From Silene noctiflora (lineage: Eukaryota > Streptophyta > Magnoliopsida > Caryophyllales > Caryophyllaceae), in NCBI GenBank assembly GCA_009801015.1, contig VHZZ01003463.1, positions 1 through 20,720 on the forward strand: DNA of 20,720 nucleotides, in the 5' to 3' direction. The first letter of the stretch is position 1, and each line of letters begins with the position of its first letter. Below are positions 9,512 to 19,876 of the stretch, in pieces. A program made the position numbers and the translations under genes. The notes under the pieces were generated by a model. It saw only the letters and a list, made by a program, of their open reading frames with translations. It was not told where the DNA came from and did not search any database.

Positions 9512-12500
9512 ATGAAGGGAAGAACCCTGAAGAGAAAACCCACAAACCCCACCAACAAAAAAGGCAAAAAAATCCATGAAAAAAACCCAAAAAAGAGAAA
9601 AAACAATGAAGAAAAAGATGAATTCTTTTTGAATGAAGAAGAGATTAAGAGTAGTAGTGATGAAGATGATGATATTGGTATTAATGGTGGTTTCAGTGAT
9701 GATGAAAAAAAGGGTAATAATAGTAGTAGTGATGATGAAGAAGAAGATGAGGAGACGGAAACTGTTGAGCAAAAAAAGAGGAGATTAACATTGCAAGTTC
9801 TGGAAAACGTTAGGCGGTTGGAGAGAGAAGAAGAAGAAGAGTTTGATGGGGTCGAAGATAGGGAAGAACGAGATGGAGCTAGAGATTCAATTGTTAAGAA
9901 CCGTTTGTTGCAACAACAGTTGGAAGATAGCGGCCGCGCTCGTCGTTTGGTTGCTTCTAAGTTAGTATTGTTTTGATTTGTTATTTGATGTTGGTTTTTT
10001 GTTTGTTGGATTTGTTGTTGTTTTCGCCTTTTTGGTGTTTCGTTGGGTTGTGTTCAGTGACGGAACCAGGATTTTTAATTAGTGGGCGAACTGGTAGTAG
10101 AGTAGGATAAATTAGATGCCTCCATAATTTTAGCTAAAATTTCAAATTGTTGGTTGCCCAGGGCGAGAGCCCTTGCTATTCCCCTTTGTTCCGTCATTGG
10201 TTGTGTTTAGTTTTTTCTTATGTTACTTTTGAGGGGATGTGAGAATAAGTTGTATTGAAAGGAATTTGTGTTTGGTGTTTTATTGGGTTGTGTTCGATGG
10301 CGGAACTGATATTTTCAGTAGTTAGAAGGTATCCCAATAATGTTGTTTATTTTGTGTCATTTTATTAATGATCAGGGTACAACAACCTGAAGCTGATGCA
10401 GAACCGCGGTTGCTATATAAGCATCGTCAATCTGTGACTGCTGTGGCTTTATCCGATGATGACTCAAGAGGGTTCTCAGCTTCAAAAGATGGTTGTGTTG
10501 TCCACTGGGATGTAGAAACTGGAAAGGCTGAAAAATATTTGTGGCCATCTGATGACGTCTTGAAGTCTCATGGTCTCAGGGACCCACATGGTCTAGGAAA
10601 GAAGCATAGTAAGCAAGTGTTAGCATTGGCTGCTAGTTCTGATGGCCGTTATTTAGCAACTGGTGGCGTGGATCGTCATATTCATTTGTGGGATACTCGT
10701 GCCAGGGAGCATATTAAGGTAGATTTTGGCTTTGTGTTGTTGTTAAGTTGTGCACGTCTTGTCTTATACGGAGTCCACAAGCATGGTGAATGTTTTATAC
10801 AGCCTCTATAGGCTATTCTCACCTTTGTATTTTTGTAAAATGTTCCGGTCTGGTTTATTTGACAAGATCTTTGCTTAGAGACGTTAGGTTTAGGAGTTAG
10901 GACTTCTATTTCGTGAAGTATTCCATGATACACACATGTTAATTATTTCATTGTTGTATGATTACATTATCATTCGCTTGGTAGTAGTTGTTATTTGACA
11001 AGCAAGTAGTCTTGGTTTTCATTTGCATATGCCTTACATTCCATATTAGTTTGTCTTTAAGTTTTTTTTTTTTAATGAGAAATTAGCTTACTTGTGAATA
11101 TATGTGATTGATCTGACCTACTCAGTGTTGCTGATTGTTGTGTCTTTTAGCTTATTTGTTATTTGTTGCAGCTTACTGAACACTTGACAGGCCTTTTCAG
11201 GTCACAAAAAACTTGTGTCGTGCTTGGCATTTAGAGAAGGGACTTCAGAACTGTTTTCCGGGTCCTATGATAAAGAACCTAAGATTTGGAATGCTGAAGA
11301 TAGAACATACATTGGATCTTTACAGGGCCATCATAGTGAGGTTTTATCCATCAGTTGCCTTAGAAAAGAACGAGCATTGACTGCAGGCAGGGATCGACAA
11401 ATGTGTTACTGGAAGGTAATTTGACCTGTTCCTTTTTTTTTTTTTTTGGTCAAAAGGATTATAACTCGTGCTTTCGCTAGTTAGGGCCTGCCACATTTCT
11501 CTGCTTGGCTTTTATATTGCACTGCATATTGGTGGGTGTTCTTTTATTGCGGCGTTTCCGTCTGCTCTTTAGTTGTGGAGGTCTCGAAAGCAGATCACAA
11601 GTTTTTATGTTCTGTTTGTTTCTCCTAACTTCAGAATTTGGTATGAAATTTTCAATTTTTTTATTGGAATAGGTTCCGGAAGAATCACATCTAGTCTTCC
11701 GTTCATCTGCTTCATCTCTTGAAAGCTCCTGTCTTGTGAGTAATGATGAATTCTTGTCCGGATCTGATGATGGTAGCATCCAGCTGTGGAGTGTATTGCG
11801 GAAAAAGCCTGTTTGTATCTTTAAAAACGCACATTCTCTAACGACTGCAAAAAAGATTGTAGATTTAGATTGTGATGGAGTAATTTCAAATGGGCACCCT
11901 GGTAAATCTACTTCTTCAATCTCTTGTATGGACAGTTCAAGTGGCTTATTGGCCTGTATATTTTTGCATATATAGACTGAGCTGTTATTATCTTTTTAGT
12001 ACCGGGTTATCATTCTTTTGCTTATATCTGAAGATTAAGTTCGTTTTAGCATCAAAGTGGCTAAGGATACTAGTGCTTTTAAGGTATTCCACCTTTGTTT
12101 TCACCGATCGTGGAATGCTTTCAGATATTAACAATGAGGGATCAGTGTCTTTTCTGTTTCTTTCTATTTCAAAAGCTTTTATCTGGCTTTTCGAGGCCTA
12201 CTTGTCTACATGGCAGCTTAGATGGCATGTTCTTGTAAATAGTGCCAGGGTGGCTAAATTGGTCAGCTCGAAAGACCAGACTAGTCTCATCAGTCATCAC
12301 TGCTTAATCAGATTTGTTCATTAAACTTAATTGGTCATATACTCATATGTACGGCTTACTGTTATGTTTGTATTCGGCCTCATAGGTTCTACCTCTAAAA
12401 TGGATTATTACGGGTAGTATGTCGAAAAATTCTGTCTCGGAGGGAGTGGGGCAGCTGTTACTGTATTACAGTCCCCACAGCAGCGAATTTATCTCACAAG

Positions 12501-15500
12501 TGTGTAAATACAAGTAGTATTGAGTTGATTTGTTTTTCTTTGTGGTCCCTTCATTCCACTGCTCTTACTAGAGGAAGGACATGTATGGAGGCCTTTTTTC
12601 CCCCCCGTCAAGTATCTAACCCAGTTATTGCTCGTTGCATATTAAAGGACGGTTGTACTAATGTATTAGGCAATAGCATATGGAAGTGTTGAATATTTTG
12701 AATACTTAGCTTCCTTTTACTGGCTACTTCTTTGTAAGGAATCAGCCTTCTTTTCCCCATTGTTGATTAATAAGACGGGCTTTACCTTTCTTGCAAGGAA
12801 AAAAATGTATTAGGCAGTAATCCAGCGAACTATAATACTAAAAATGTTGAAGAATGGATTTTTTTTTTTTGTGAAGCTCAATGTTTACATCTTCTTAGAG
12901 TATGAATAGTAGGCTCTATTTTTGTCGTATATTACTGGATATAGACATTATCCATTCCTCGCAGAATTACTGATGACTAGTATGGAGTACTTTCTATGAC
13001 TTTGCTTGAATGTGCTTAGGACTTAGGAGTATCAGCATGGGTTAAACTTATGTCTAGCCATTATTGACTCTTTAATTATTGTTGAAGCATTTTTCATCTT
13101 CTATAGCTACCTTGTAATTATATACTGTCTTAAAGAAATTGTTTCGATATATGCAGAAGGTGAATTGAACGAAGTGCAAACTCCTAGCTCAACTGCACGG
13201 TCGTGGGTTGGAGCTGTTTCCGTCTGTAGGAATAGTGACTTCGCTGCATCTGGTGCTGGCAATGGGTTTGTTCGTTTGTGGGCGATTGAAAGTGAGGCCA
13301 GAGGGATTCGGCCCTTGTTTAGCGTTCCTGTGGTGAGTTTGGTTTTCTGGTGCTATTTATTATCATGTATGTAGGCTTGTATGAAATTGTTTCAAATGTG
13401 AGACTAACTCAAGTCATTATGTATTCATTTTATCTCATAATAAGTTAAGTGGGTTGGTCTCGCATGTAACACAATCTCATAAATTTCATTGTGATCACGG
13501 CATCACGCAACTGTCTTTAAACTCTTTAAATTACTGCTGTAGTCTTTAAACTCTTTAAATTACTGCTGTATGTCCTTAGTGGCAACGGTTACTGCTAAAT
13601 GAATTTGTCTTATGGCTAATTGATTTTTTTAACAAAATGTCAGACGTTGCCTATTTATCACGCAGGAAGATTTTTTACTAGATTTTTGGCTTTTAGCCAT
13701 TTAGGGTTTTTCATCAGTAACACCAACCCACACATTAACAATGCATGCTGTAAAATGTTTTTTATCTCTTATTCATTAAATGTCTGCACTGCACATGTAC
13801 ATCTTGAACCATTGAGACGTTATCAATAGTATGTTATTTGCACAAATTTACAGCAGTTCTAGAAATAGTGACAGCTGCGTTTTGTTCCCTTCTCTTTATC
13901 CTTTAGCTGCAATGACATCAGTTACTTACTCTGTATATGGCTATATCATCAAGTGGTTGTTCTGTATTTGAACATGAACCGCAGTCATGATCTTGGATTG
14001 TTCTGACAGATGTGATGACCGATGTGAATTAGTATGAGTTTAATCTAGTAAATCTAGTTTTAAAAAAGTTTCATTGAAAGTTGCCACTCTTTGTGTTATT
14101 GACTCTTTTGGCGCCTTTTTGCGAACACGTAAAGTACTTGCACATCCTTTCAATAGAGATGAATAGGGTAATCATACTAGAGGAAATCCGTCGCGGAATT
14201 AACGTCTTTTGGTGGGGATGTGTTGTATTCCGTGGGAAGAAAGAGATGTTAAAGATTTCCCTAAAAATAAAATAAAGGAAAACTAAAAATGGTGGGGATG
14301 GAAAGCTATTTTGATCTTTACTTAGTAAAGCTGCCATTATTTCGTCATTCTGTTAGCTCAAGATTTCCGTTGGTTTGTTCAAAATTCTCCTCACAAATAG
14401 TTTGATTTCTCTTCCATTATTTCGTCATTCTGTTAGCGTTGAATAACTTTGGTTCTATATGCCTATATCCACTGGATTTGGCAGGCGGTTTTTGTTGCCA
14501 CAGCAGTTGCTTTGGTTCTATATGCCTATTTTAGTGGCATAAATGTTGGCCATTTGTTCTTCTCCTCACAAAACTAGTTTTTATGCCAATTGTGATGACA
14601 GTTCTTTGATGTACCTGTAGTTTTCTCTTCCATTATTACTAGTAAATATTGTATGAGGCGGTCTTACGTGTGAGACTTAACCAATTTACCGAAACATCGA
14701 TGGATTCTCCATTTATATTTATAGTTACTAGTTTAGTCTCACATCTAAGACCATCTCAAAAGTGTTTATATTCATTTAAAGCTTTGTGATTCCTTGTTGA
14801 TGATTATAATCCTGCTCTATACAGGTAGGATATGTGAACTCTTTGGCAATTGCTAAATCGGGAAGGTTTCTTGTTGCTGGGGTTGGCCAGGTGAGGCCCT
14901 ATTTTATGAAGTTTTCATGTTAATTTGTTTGAACTTCCATTGTTTTTCATTCTACCCTTATAAATTTATAGCTCCGTTCTTAAAAAGAGCGGACTGTAAT
15001 TTGACCGTTAAATCAATATGAATGAGAAAAGACTGAATAGAGACACTATAAAGTGGGTTGTGTTGCGCCTCAAGAGATCTGTTATTGGCAGAACTATTCT
15101 TTCTAAAATTCTTTTCGAAAAAAGAATTAGTCTAATTTCATGACTGAATTTGACTTCATTTAGCCATCATGGTTTCTGTAAATTACAAAGTCCTGGATAA
15201 TTCAAAAAGAGCGTTGATAGTTAAGCTTAAAGATTTCGTGTGTTGCTCCTTTGAATAATATTGACTGAGGAAGTCGTTTAATAACTACATTTACATGCCG
15301 GTGTGTCATTGTTGCGAACCTTAAGTTATATTGACACTAGGAAGGCTTCTCGCTTGCTTGCATATGCTTTATTCTCTTGTTAGGAAGGAACTAGAAAACA
15401 GTTTGAAAAACCCTCGCATAGATGTTAAAGTAATTTAGGTATTCTTAGGCTGCTGGCTCGCTTGCATGCACATTGGGTATTATGTTACTTTAGATGCTTG

Positions 15501-15814
15501 GATAGCTTCTATAGTGCAGTAAGCTTTGGGTTGGACGGTTGTATTCTTCTGACCAGTTAGTAGACCATAAAACATGTTATCAGAGAAATACGGATTAGTT
15601 ATTGAATGGATGGTGGAAAAAGGGAGGACGGCCCCATCTCATATGGCATCTGATTTAAATGACTTGAATGTATTTGTAGAACCGCGTTAAGCAAGTCTTT
15701 TAAATGGTGTCCTTATTGTGTCATTCATTACAGGAACCGCGTCTTGGAAGGTGGGGTACTATCTCGGCAGCAAGAAATGGAGTCATCTTGCAGTCCTTCA
15801 AGCTTTCACCATAG
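9512..15814 (+). CDS. U3 snoRNP-associated WD40 protein (RRP9/U3-55K/YAOZHE family), 7 exons
   Basis: Exons: 9512-9960, 10376-10718, 11191-11415, 11673-11901, 13157-13332, 14825-14890 and 15734-15814. All introns are GT-AG and every junction keeps frame, giving 522 residues; known homologues are about 475-505. Residues 1-150 are a lysine-rich then acidic, serine-rich tail with nuclear-localisation-like runs (KKRK) and an ERE-rich helix. WD repeats follow at roughly 162-199 (SASKDGCVVHWD), 226-258 (ATGGVDRHIHLWD), 265-299 (SGSYDKEPKIWN), 309-338, 352-385 (SGSDDGSIQLW), 427-460 (SGAGNGFVRLW) and 475-522 (AGVGQEPRLGRWG). The KYLWPSDDVLKSHG insertion and VGQEPRLGRW ending are family signatures. 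In yeast, human and Arabidopsis this protein binds the U3 snoRNA B/C motif in the nucleolus and is needed for early 18S pre-rRNA cleavage. The ATG chosen is the first in the frame. Nothing suggests inactivation. Confidence 0.93.
10055..10199. mobile_element. hAT-type MITE in intron 1
   Basis: The 145-bp element starts CAGTGACGGAACCA and ends (reverse complement) CAATGACGGAACAA, 12 of 14 matching. A perfect 8-bp duplication GTTGTGTT flanks it (10047-10054 and 10200-10207). CAGTG-type ends and an 8-bp duplication define a non-autonomous hAT element. It lies wholly inside intron 1, away from both splice sites. Confidence 0.8.
13381..13480. mobile_element. MITE copy A in intron 5
   Basis: The first 28 bases and the reverse complement of the last 28 agree at 22 positions (ATGAAATTG and ATGAGATTG starts, GTGAGACTAAC and GCGAGACCAAC inner ends). 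It is a roughly 100-bp inverted-repeat element of the same family as 14654-14758. No clear target duplication was found, so the superfamily is open. Confidence 0.5.
13513..13570 (+). repeat. 29-bp perfect tandem duplication in intron 5
   Basis: Two identical 29-base units lie head to tail at 13513-13541 and 13542-13570. Each starts GTCTTTAAACTC and ends ACTGCTGTA. Each unit also contains two CTTTAAA motifs. It is a recent local duplication with no coding consequence. Confidence 0.9.
14334..14640 (+). repeat. Patch of shuffled direct repeats in intron 5
   Basis: A 24-base unit starting CCATTATTTCGTCATTC occurs at 14334-14357 and 14414-14437. CTTTGGTTCTATATGCCTAT occurs at 14447-14466 and 14510-14529. 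TTCTCCTCACAAA appears twice (about 14385 and 14559), and TCTCTTCCATTATT twice (about 14408 and 14624). The copies are near-identical and interleaved, suggesting recent template-switch or duplication events. Confidence 0.8.
14654..14758. mobile_element. MITE copy B in intron 5
   Basis: The start TGAGGCGGTCTTACGTGTGA and the reverse complement of the end (TGAGATGGTCTTAGATGTGA) match closely over about 25 bases. The GAGACTTA/GAGACTAA inner edges match those of copy A. It is a 105-bp non-coding element. Similar GAGACGGTCTCACA termini are, from memory, frequent in plant introns. Confidence 0.6.
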
Positions 15815-16248
15815 AAGATTTTCACAGAGCGTATTATGTTTTTGTAAAAGCTCCGCAGTTTTGACCGTCCTGATGCCAAAATCTATCTATACGATAACTT
15901 TGTTTATCTAATTTTTCCTCTTTTCTTCGTTGCTGCTTATTTCTGACGATCAATTCTTATATAGAGCAATTACTAATTCGTCGTACTCTTCCAGCTTTTT
16001 TTATTTCCCATTTTAGTTTTAGGGCAACTTTTTTTGAGAATTTGTTGGGAAAAAGACATTTCAAGAGACATTACGCATAATTTTCATCAACTGTAGCGGT
16101 TAGTCAGTTTCTCGTAGTTGACACATTACTCGTATATTAAAACACTTGATTAAATGAAATGGCAAATATTCGGAAAATGCATTCTCAATGCTAAAAATTA
16201 GGATCCATCTTGGGGAGCAAAGAAGACAACAATTATGCGAGAATTAGA
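15815..16248 (+). other. RRP9-like 3' untranslated region and flank
   Basis: No gene is seen. The first 200 bases or so are probably 3' UTR. There is no AATAAA in the first 250 bases, but plant polyadenylation signals are loose. T-rich and TTGT-type stretches near 15890-15930 could serve as far-upstream elements. Confidence 0.4.
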
Positions 16249-16251
16249 TAG

Positions 16252-16362
16252 TTTTGGCCTTTTGGGTGGGGCGTGGCTGTGGCTGTGGTGGCTGATGCAC
16301 TGAGGACCACGTTGGAAGCTAAAGTGAGTGAAATAGTGCAGCACTTTCCGGGAAACAATTGA
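16252..16362 (+). pseudogene. Possible coding remnant, unrecognised
   Basis: A 36-codon stretch between two stops starts FWPFGWG and contains VADALRTTLEAKV and IVQHFPGN. It looks protein-like and is much more GC-rich than its surroundings. In the next frame the reading continues as GKQLIDGEMRF to a stop at about 16430, as if a one-base shift broke a longer frame. There is no ATG at a sensible place and no family I recognise. It may be a fragment of a host gene or transposon. Minus-strand frames overlap it and look less protein-like. Confidence 0.2.
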
Positions 16363-17228
16363 TAGATGGGGAGATGCGATTCACGCGAGTTGGGCTTGAG
16401 AGCGGGAGACAGTAGCATATGTATCTCGCTGAGACCGGTGGTGCAGAATGCGGTGGGGAAGTGAGAGGCACTTCCATCAAGGACTCGAATTTAATGTCGA
16501 TGCACGAATTAAGGAAGAGATAATACCTCCATTTATAAGTATAAGATTTGAAATTCATTGACAACATGTCATATACAAAGTAAGGATATGATAATTTTCG
16601 TTTCATTCTTAAAGATGTTTGGCATAATAAATTCAATACTATCGTTCCAACTTAGATTACTTAAAAAAAAAAAAAAAAACCTAATATGTGATCCTTGATT
16701 TAATCGATTGTTTAAAAGAAAATCAATTTGATAAAGATTGCAAATTTGCTGGTTTGTTAAGATTAGTTTTGATCATTTTTCTATGATGTGAATAATTAGT
16801 TTTTTGCAAGTTCCAAGTAATATCGGTTGATATTTTTGGGGCAACGGGGCTACAGGCTACTGCCACTAGATTGCAAAGAGCGCACTCTTTCATTCTCATT
16901 GACAATAACTTATTCTCATTTTTCATTCGAACTCGTATTCTAATCAATCTCTTTCATTCTTCTGTCATTTCATTTCTCGTTTATAAGTATCTGACAGATT
17001 GACATATTTAACGTGTTCGCGTGTATTCGACAAGTGTTGGTGTCGACACTGGACAATTAGTTAGGAGGAATATCGATGGTAGTTAGAACTCGCATTCTTC
17101 TCAAAGTCCACTAGTCCTCTTCCATATGTGCTGTCCTAGAAACTAGGCATTTGTTGAGTTTAGATTTCTTTTTATTTTGGCTTGTTTAAATTGGTTTTGA
17201 GTAACATTTTAACTTTAGAAGGTTTTGC
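16363..17228. other. Intergenic stretch, no gene seen
   Basis: GC-richer to about 16500, then AT-rich. A poly-A run lies at about 16662-16679. Short frames on both strands have no recognisable motif. Confidence 0.45.
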
Positions 17229-17398
17229 TTAAGACTGCCACTATCCGTCTTAAGCTTAAAACGGATAGTGGCCCTCTCACACAAATACAAGTGGGAGACA
17301 AGTGGGTATATCCATTTCCCACCCACTTGCCTACCACTTGCATTTGTGTGAGAGGCCACTATCCGTCTTAAGTTTAAGATGGATAGTGGTCGTCTTAA
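17229..17398. mobile_element. Hairpin MITE, 170 bp
   Basis: The two halves are nearly complementary over about 84 bases. Ends are TTAAGAC and GTCTTAA, with CACTATCCGTCTTAAG and GGCCTCTCACACAAAT-type segments mirrored in each half. Each arm also contains a small palindrome of its own (ACTATCCGT/ACGGATAGT), so a cruciform is possible. There is no coding sequence. The target duplication is unclear. Confidence 0.75.
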
Positions 17399-17675
17399 AT
17401 GAGAATTTGTGTTTTAACTTAGGACGATCTTAATTAAAAATGTTTGGTATTTACATGAATGTTAATGCCAACCCATTGTTATTTGATAAAATCACCCGTA
17501 CAGAAGGAGGTTAGATAATTGACATGGTATTTTATTTCGTAAGTGTTTATGTTTTCTTTTGTTAATGATGTTGTTCTATTTTAGAGTAACTAGTTTGAAG
17601 CCCGCGTGCAACGCACGTTTTACTTTCTGATTATACATATACTTCTATTAAGAGAACGCTCTTTAATAAAGTACA

Positions 17676-18087
17676 TTAACCAGTAACTTCGTCGCTCGAA
17701 GTAGGTACTGCTTCGACTGTTGCATAGGTCATCTCACGCTTGAGTTTATTGTATTTCTGCTCTAACATATGATAGTTATGTTTAAAATATTGTAGATCAT
17801 AAAAGTTGAGATCAAGAACATCGATTCATACATATCGCAAATAAATTTCATTGCTTTTCGAGTGCAGTTTTGCTCTGAAGGACCAATAAGCCTTAATGGG
17901 CTGCCAATAAATCTTACACATTTTTGAGGATTTCCAATTCCATGTATCTGAACATAAACTTTTATCTCGTCATGTGTGACGGCATGTATTCCATATTCTG
18001 CAGGTGCTAATTTGATCTGATTCAAAATAGCATTCAACACGGTTTTAAGATTGACTTCTACACAAATGCGAGATGTATCAATCGATT
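17676..18087 (-). pseudogene. Last exon of RPA-like gene: dsRBD-like domain, frameshifted
   Basis: After a good acceptor (TTCTTTTCTAG) the frame reads through LNAILNQIKLAPAEYG, VTHDEIKVYVQIHG, CVRFIGSPLR and CTRKAMKFICDMYE. This helix, three strands, helix order resembles a double-stranded-RNA-binding fold, though without its usual lysine signature. Near 17820-17830 the frame breaks: the first frame hits TAG at 17762, while the next frame carries on as DVLDLNFYDLQYFKHNY, LEQKYNKLKREMTYA and ends at TAA 17676. That continuation looks so protein-like that a one-base deletion is the simplest reading. The stop lies 86 bases from the Helitron terminus. The function is unknown. Confidence 0.5.
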
Positions 18088-19549
18088 CTAGAAAAGAAAG
18101 CTAGTCGTTAGTTAAATTGTTATATGTTAAAAAAAAAAGACATATATGAAACAAAGAACATTAAACTATAACACAATGCTATAGATATGTGTCGGTCAAT
18201 TGTGATTGTAATAAGTATTCGACATATAACTTGTGCGCATATATATAGAAATACAAAAGGCTTTCTATTTGACACACGTAGACAGTACGTGTTAAACAGT
18301 AGTGTATCAAGATTTTTGTGTCGAATGACTCATAACCTATCTCTAATATATTGATTCTTATCAGAGTTAGAAGATATATATTCGTTTTCCCTCGGTTTTG
18401 ATACCTTTTTTTTTTATTTGATCACAATGTCTTCAAATGGTTTTAAAAAAATCTTAAAAGAAAAAAAATATACTATAGTATTCCTTATTGTATATAATGG
18501 ATAAATATAAATTATTTTTTAAGTTACCGTATTATGCATAGCATAAATTAATAGTTTATTGAAAAATGAAAGTCAAAAGACATCTAACATAACAAATTTC
18601 GATCCAAAATATTAAAAATAATAATATCAACCATTAAATTATATAAGTACACACGTACAATATACTTTTGATATACAATATGTATACACTGAGATATTCT
18701 TAAAAATAAAATATATAACTTATCAAGTAAAGTAGCTAACTAACCTATTAAGAGTTTTGTCTTTTATGACTTCACTGACGATATTAAAACAACATTTATA
18801 TCACCAGACAAAAAATGACAAAACGGCAAAATAGTAAGATTTTGATTCACATGGAGGAAGTGGAAGAGCAAGTGAGAAGGGAGTCGTGAGAGCCCTGAGA
18901 GGACAGAAGCTTATGACGATCACAAGCAAGACGGTCTAATTTTTTTGTACCTACTATTAAAAAGCGCAATTTATTTTCTTCTTCAGACGCTAGTTAAACA
19001 GATACGGTACATTCTATAAATATATGTATTTATCTACAATGGCTTGCCTCTTCCTTCGTAATTATTTTTTCGTTTGATATTTCATTTTAATTCATCTTTT
19101 CATATTTTTGTTTTACTTCACCTGTGAATTGCTTTAATAAAATAGTCAAAATTGTCGCTTTAGTAAAATAGTCAAAATTGTTGGCAGCGTTCGAAACTTG
19201 CATTACATGCACATAAGCAATAAAATCTTCAAATTATAGAAACAGCCCAAAAAGCAAGACTCGTATGTGTACAGAATGTTAATTCGAAAAATTGCTTCCA
19301 TAAAAGAGTAACGCAAAACAACATTTAATATAGAAAAGTGCGCATAAAAGATACACATAAAATGAATAAAACCCAATTTTTTTTTTCTATATATGTTACA
19401 TCTAGCATAGTTAATCCATCGAAATACAAATCGAAACAAAACACACACCTAAATACAAAGCTAAATACAACACACACGGTACATACAATGGATGAATTGC
19501 TAACAAAACCTTTTTTTATTGATGACTATATACAAGTATGTATATTATG
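18088..19549. other. AT-rich stretch, probably intron or Helitron filler
   Basis: No exon was recognised between the two minus-strand coding remnants. An imperfect 26-bp tandem pair, with two differences, lies at 19131-19156 and 19157-19182. The remaining sequence is low-complexity and AT-rich, with short frames on both strands that lack motifs. Confidence 0.4.
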
Positions 19550-19568
19550 ATAACATAACATGTAGTAG

Positions 19569-19675
19569 AGAACAAGAGTTAGCTCAAGTGGTAAGAGCTC
19601 TCTTACCCCAACCATGAAGTTGGGGGTTCGATTCTCACCCGCGATATAGTGCGCTCATTTGAACAAAAAAAAAAA
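19569..19675 (+). mobile_element. tRNA-derived SINE with 19-bp target duplication
   Basis: The body holds an RNA polymerase III A box (TTAGCTCAAGTGG, 19579-19591) and B box (GGTTCGATTCT, 19625-19635) and ends in a run of twelve or so A residues. ATAACATAACATGTAGTAG flanks it perfectly at 19550-19568 and 19676-19694. A and B boxes, an A tail and a long target duplication together define a SINE mobilised by LINE machinery. At about 107 bp it is short. The perfect duplication indicates a recent insertion. It does not fold as a complete tRNA. Confidence 0.9.
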
Positions 19676-19755
19676 ATAACATAACATGTAGTAGAAACAT
19701 CTTCATCGTTTTCTGACAATTTTTTTTTTTCCAAAAAAGAAAAAGAAAAATAAAC

Positions 19756-19876
19756 CTCGCGTAAAAGACAGGAAATCTGGGTTGTTGTCCGTTTTAAGAG
19801 CTTTTCGGCAAGTTCATGAGAAAGAGTAAGTTTGATAGCGGAGCTTTCATCCTCAAAGTGAATTTGCAGGTTACAC
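19756..19876 (-). pseudogene. RPA C-terminal OB-fold exon remnant
   Basis: The frame reads CNLQIHFEDESSAIKLTL and then HELAEKLLKR before a donor-like GAG/GTTTAT at 19756. The pattern of a strand, an acidic turn, a strand with a Thr-Leu pair, and an AEKLL helix is that of the replication protein A large-subunit C-terminal OB fold after its zinc finger. It joins in phase (2+1) to the segment ending at 19988. However, the bases before it read TATCG/G where an acceptor AG is required, so the acceptor appears mutated. RPA70 binds single-stranded DNA. This copy is probably non-functional. Confidence 0.5.

Noticed and set aside
9497-9772. Minus-strand 91-codon frame opposite exon 1
   Set aside because: It is the antisense shadow of the Lys/Glu-rich exon 1; the Ile/Phe/Thr-rich translation is an artefact.
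11890-12324. 144-codon open frame in intron 4 of the RRP9-like gene
   Set aside because: It overlaps the 3' end of exon 4 in another frame and encodes Phe/Leu/Cys-rich sequence typical of T-rich intron DNA.
13900-14830. Possible C/D box snoRNA in intron 5 (several GTGATGA/TGATGA motifs)
   Set aside because: No matching CTGA D box with flanking complementary stem was found at a suitable distance from any of them.
19579-19650. Possible functional tRNA gene
   Set aside because: A and B boxes are present, but the acceptor and anticodon stems do not pair well, an A tail follows, and flanking 19-bp direct repeats show it is a SINE.
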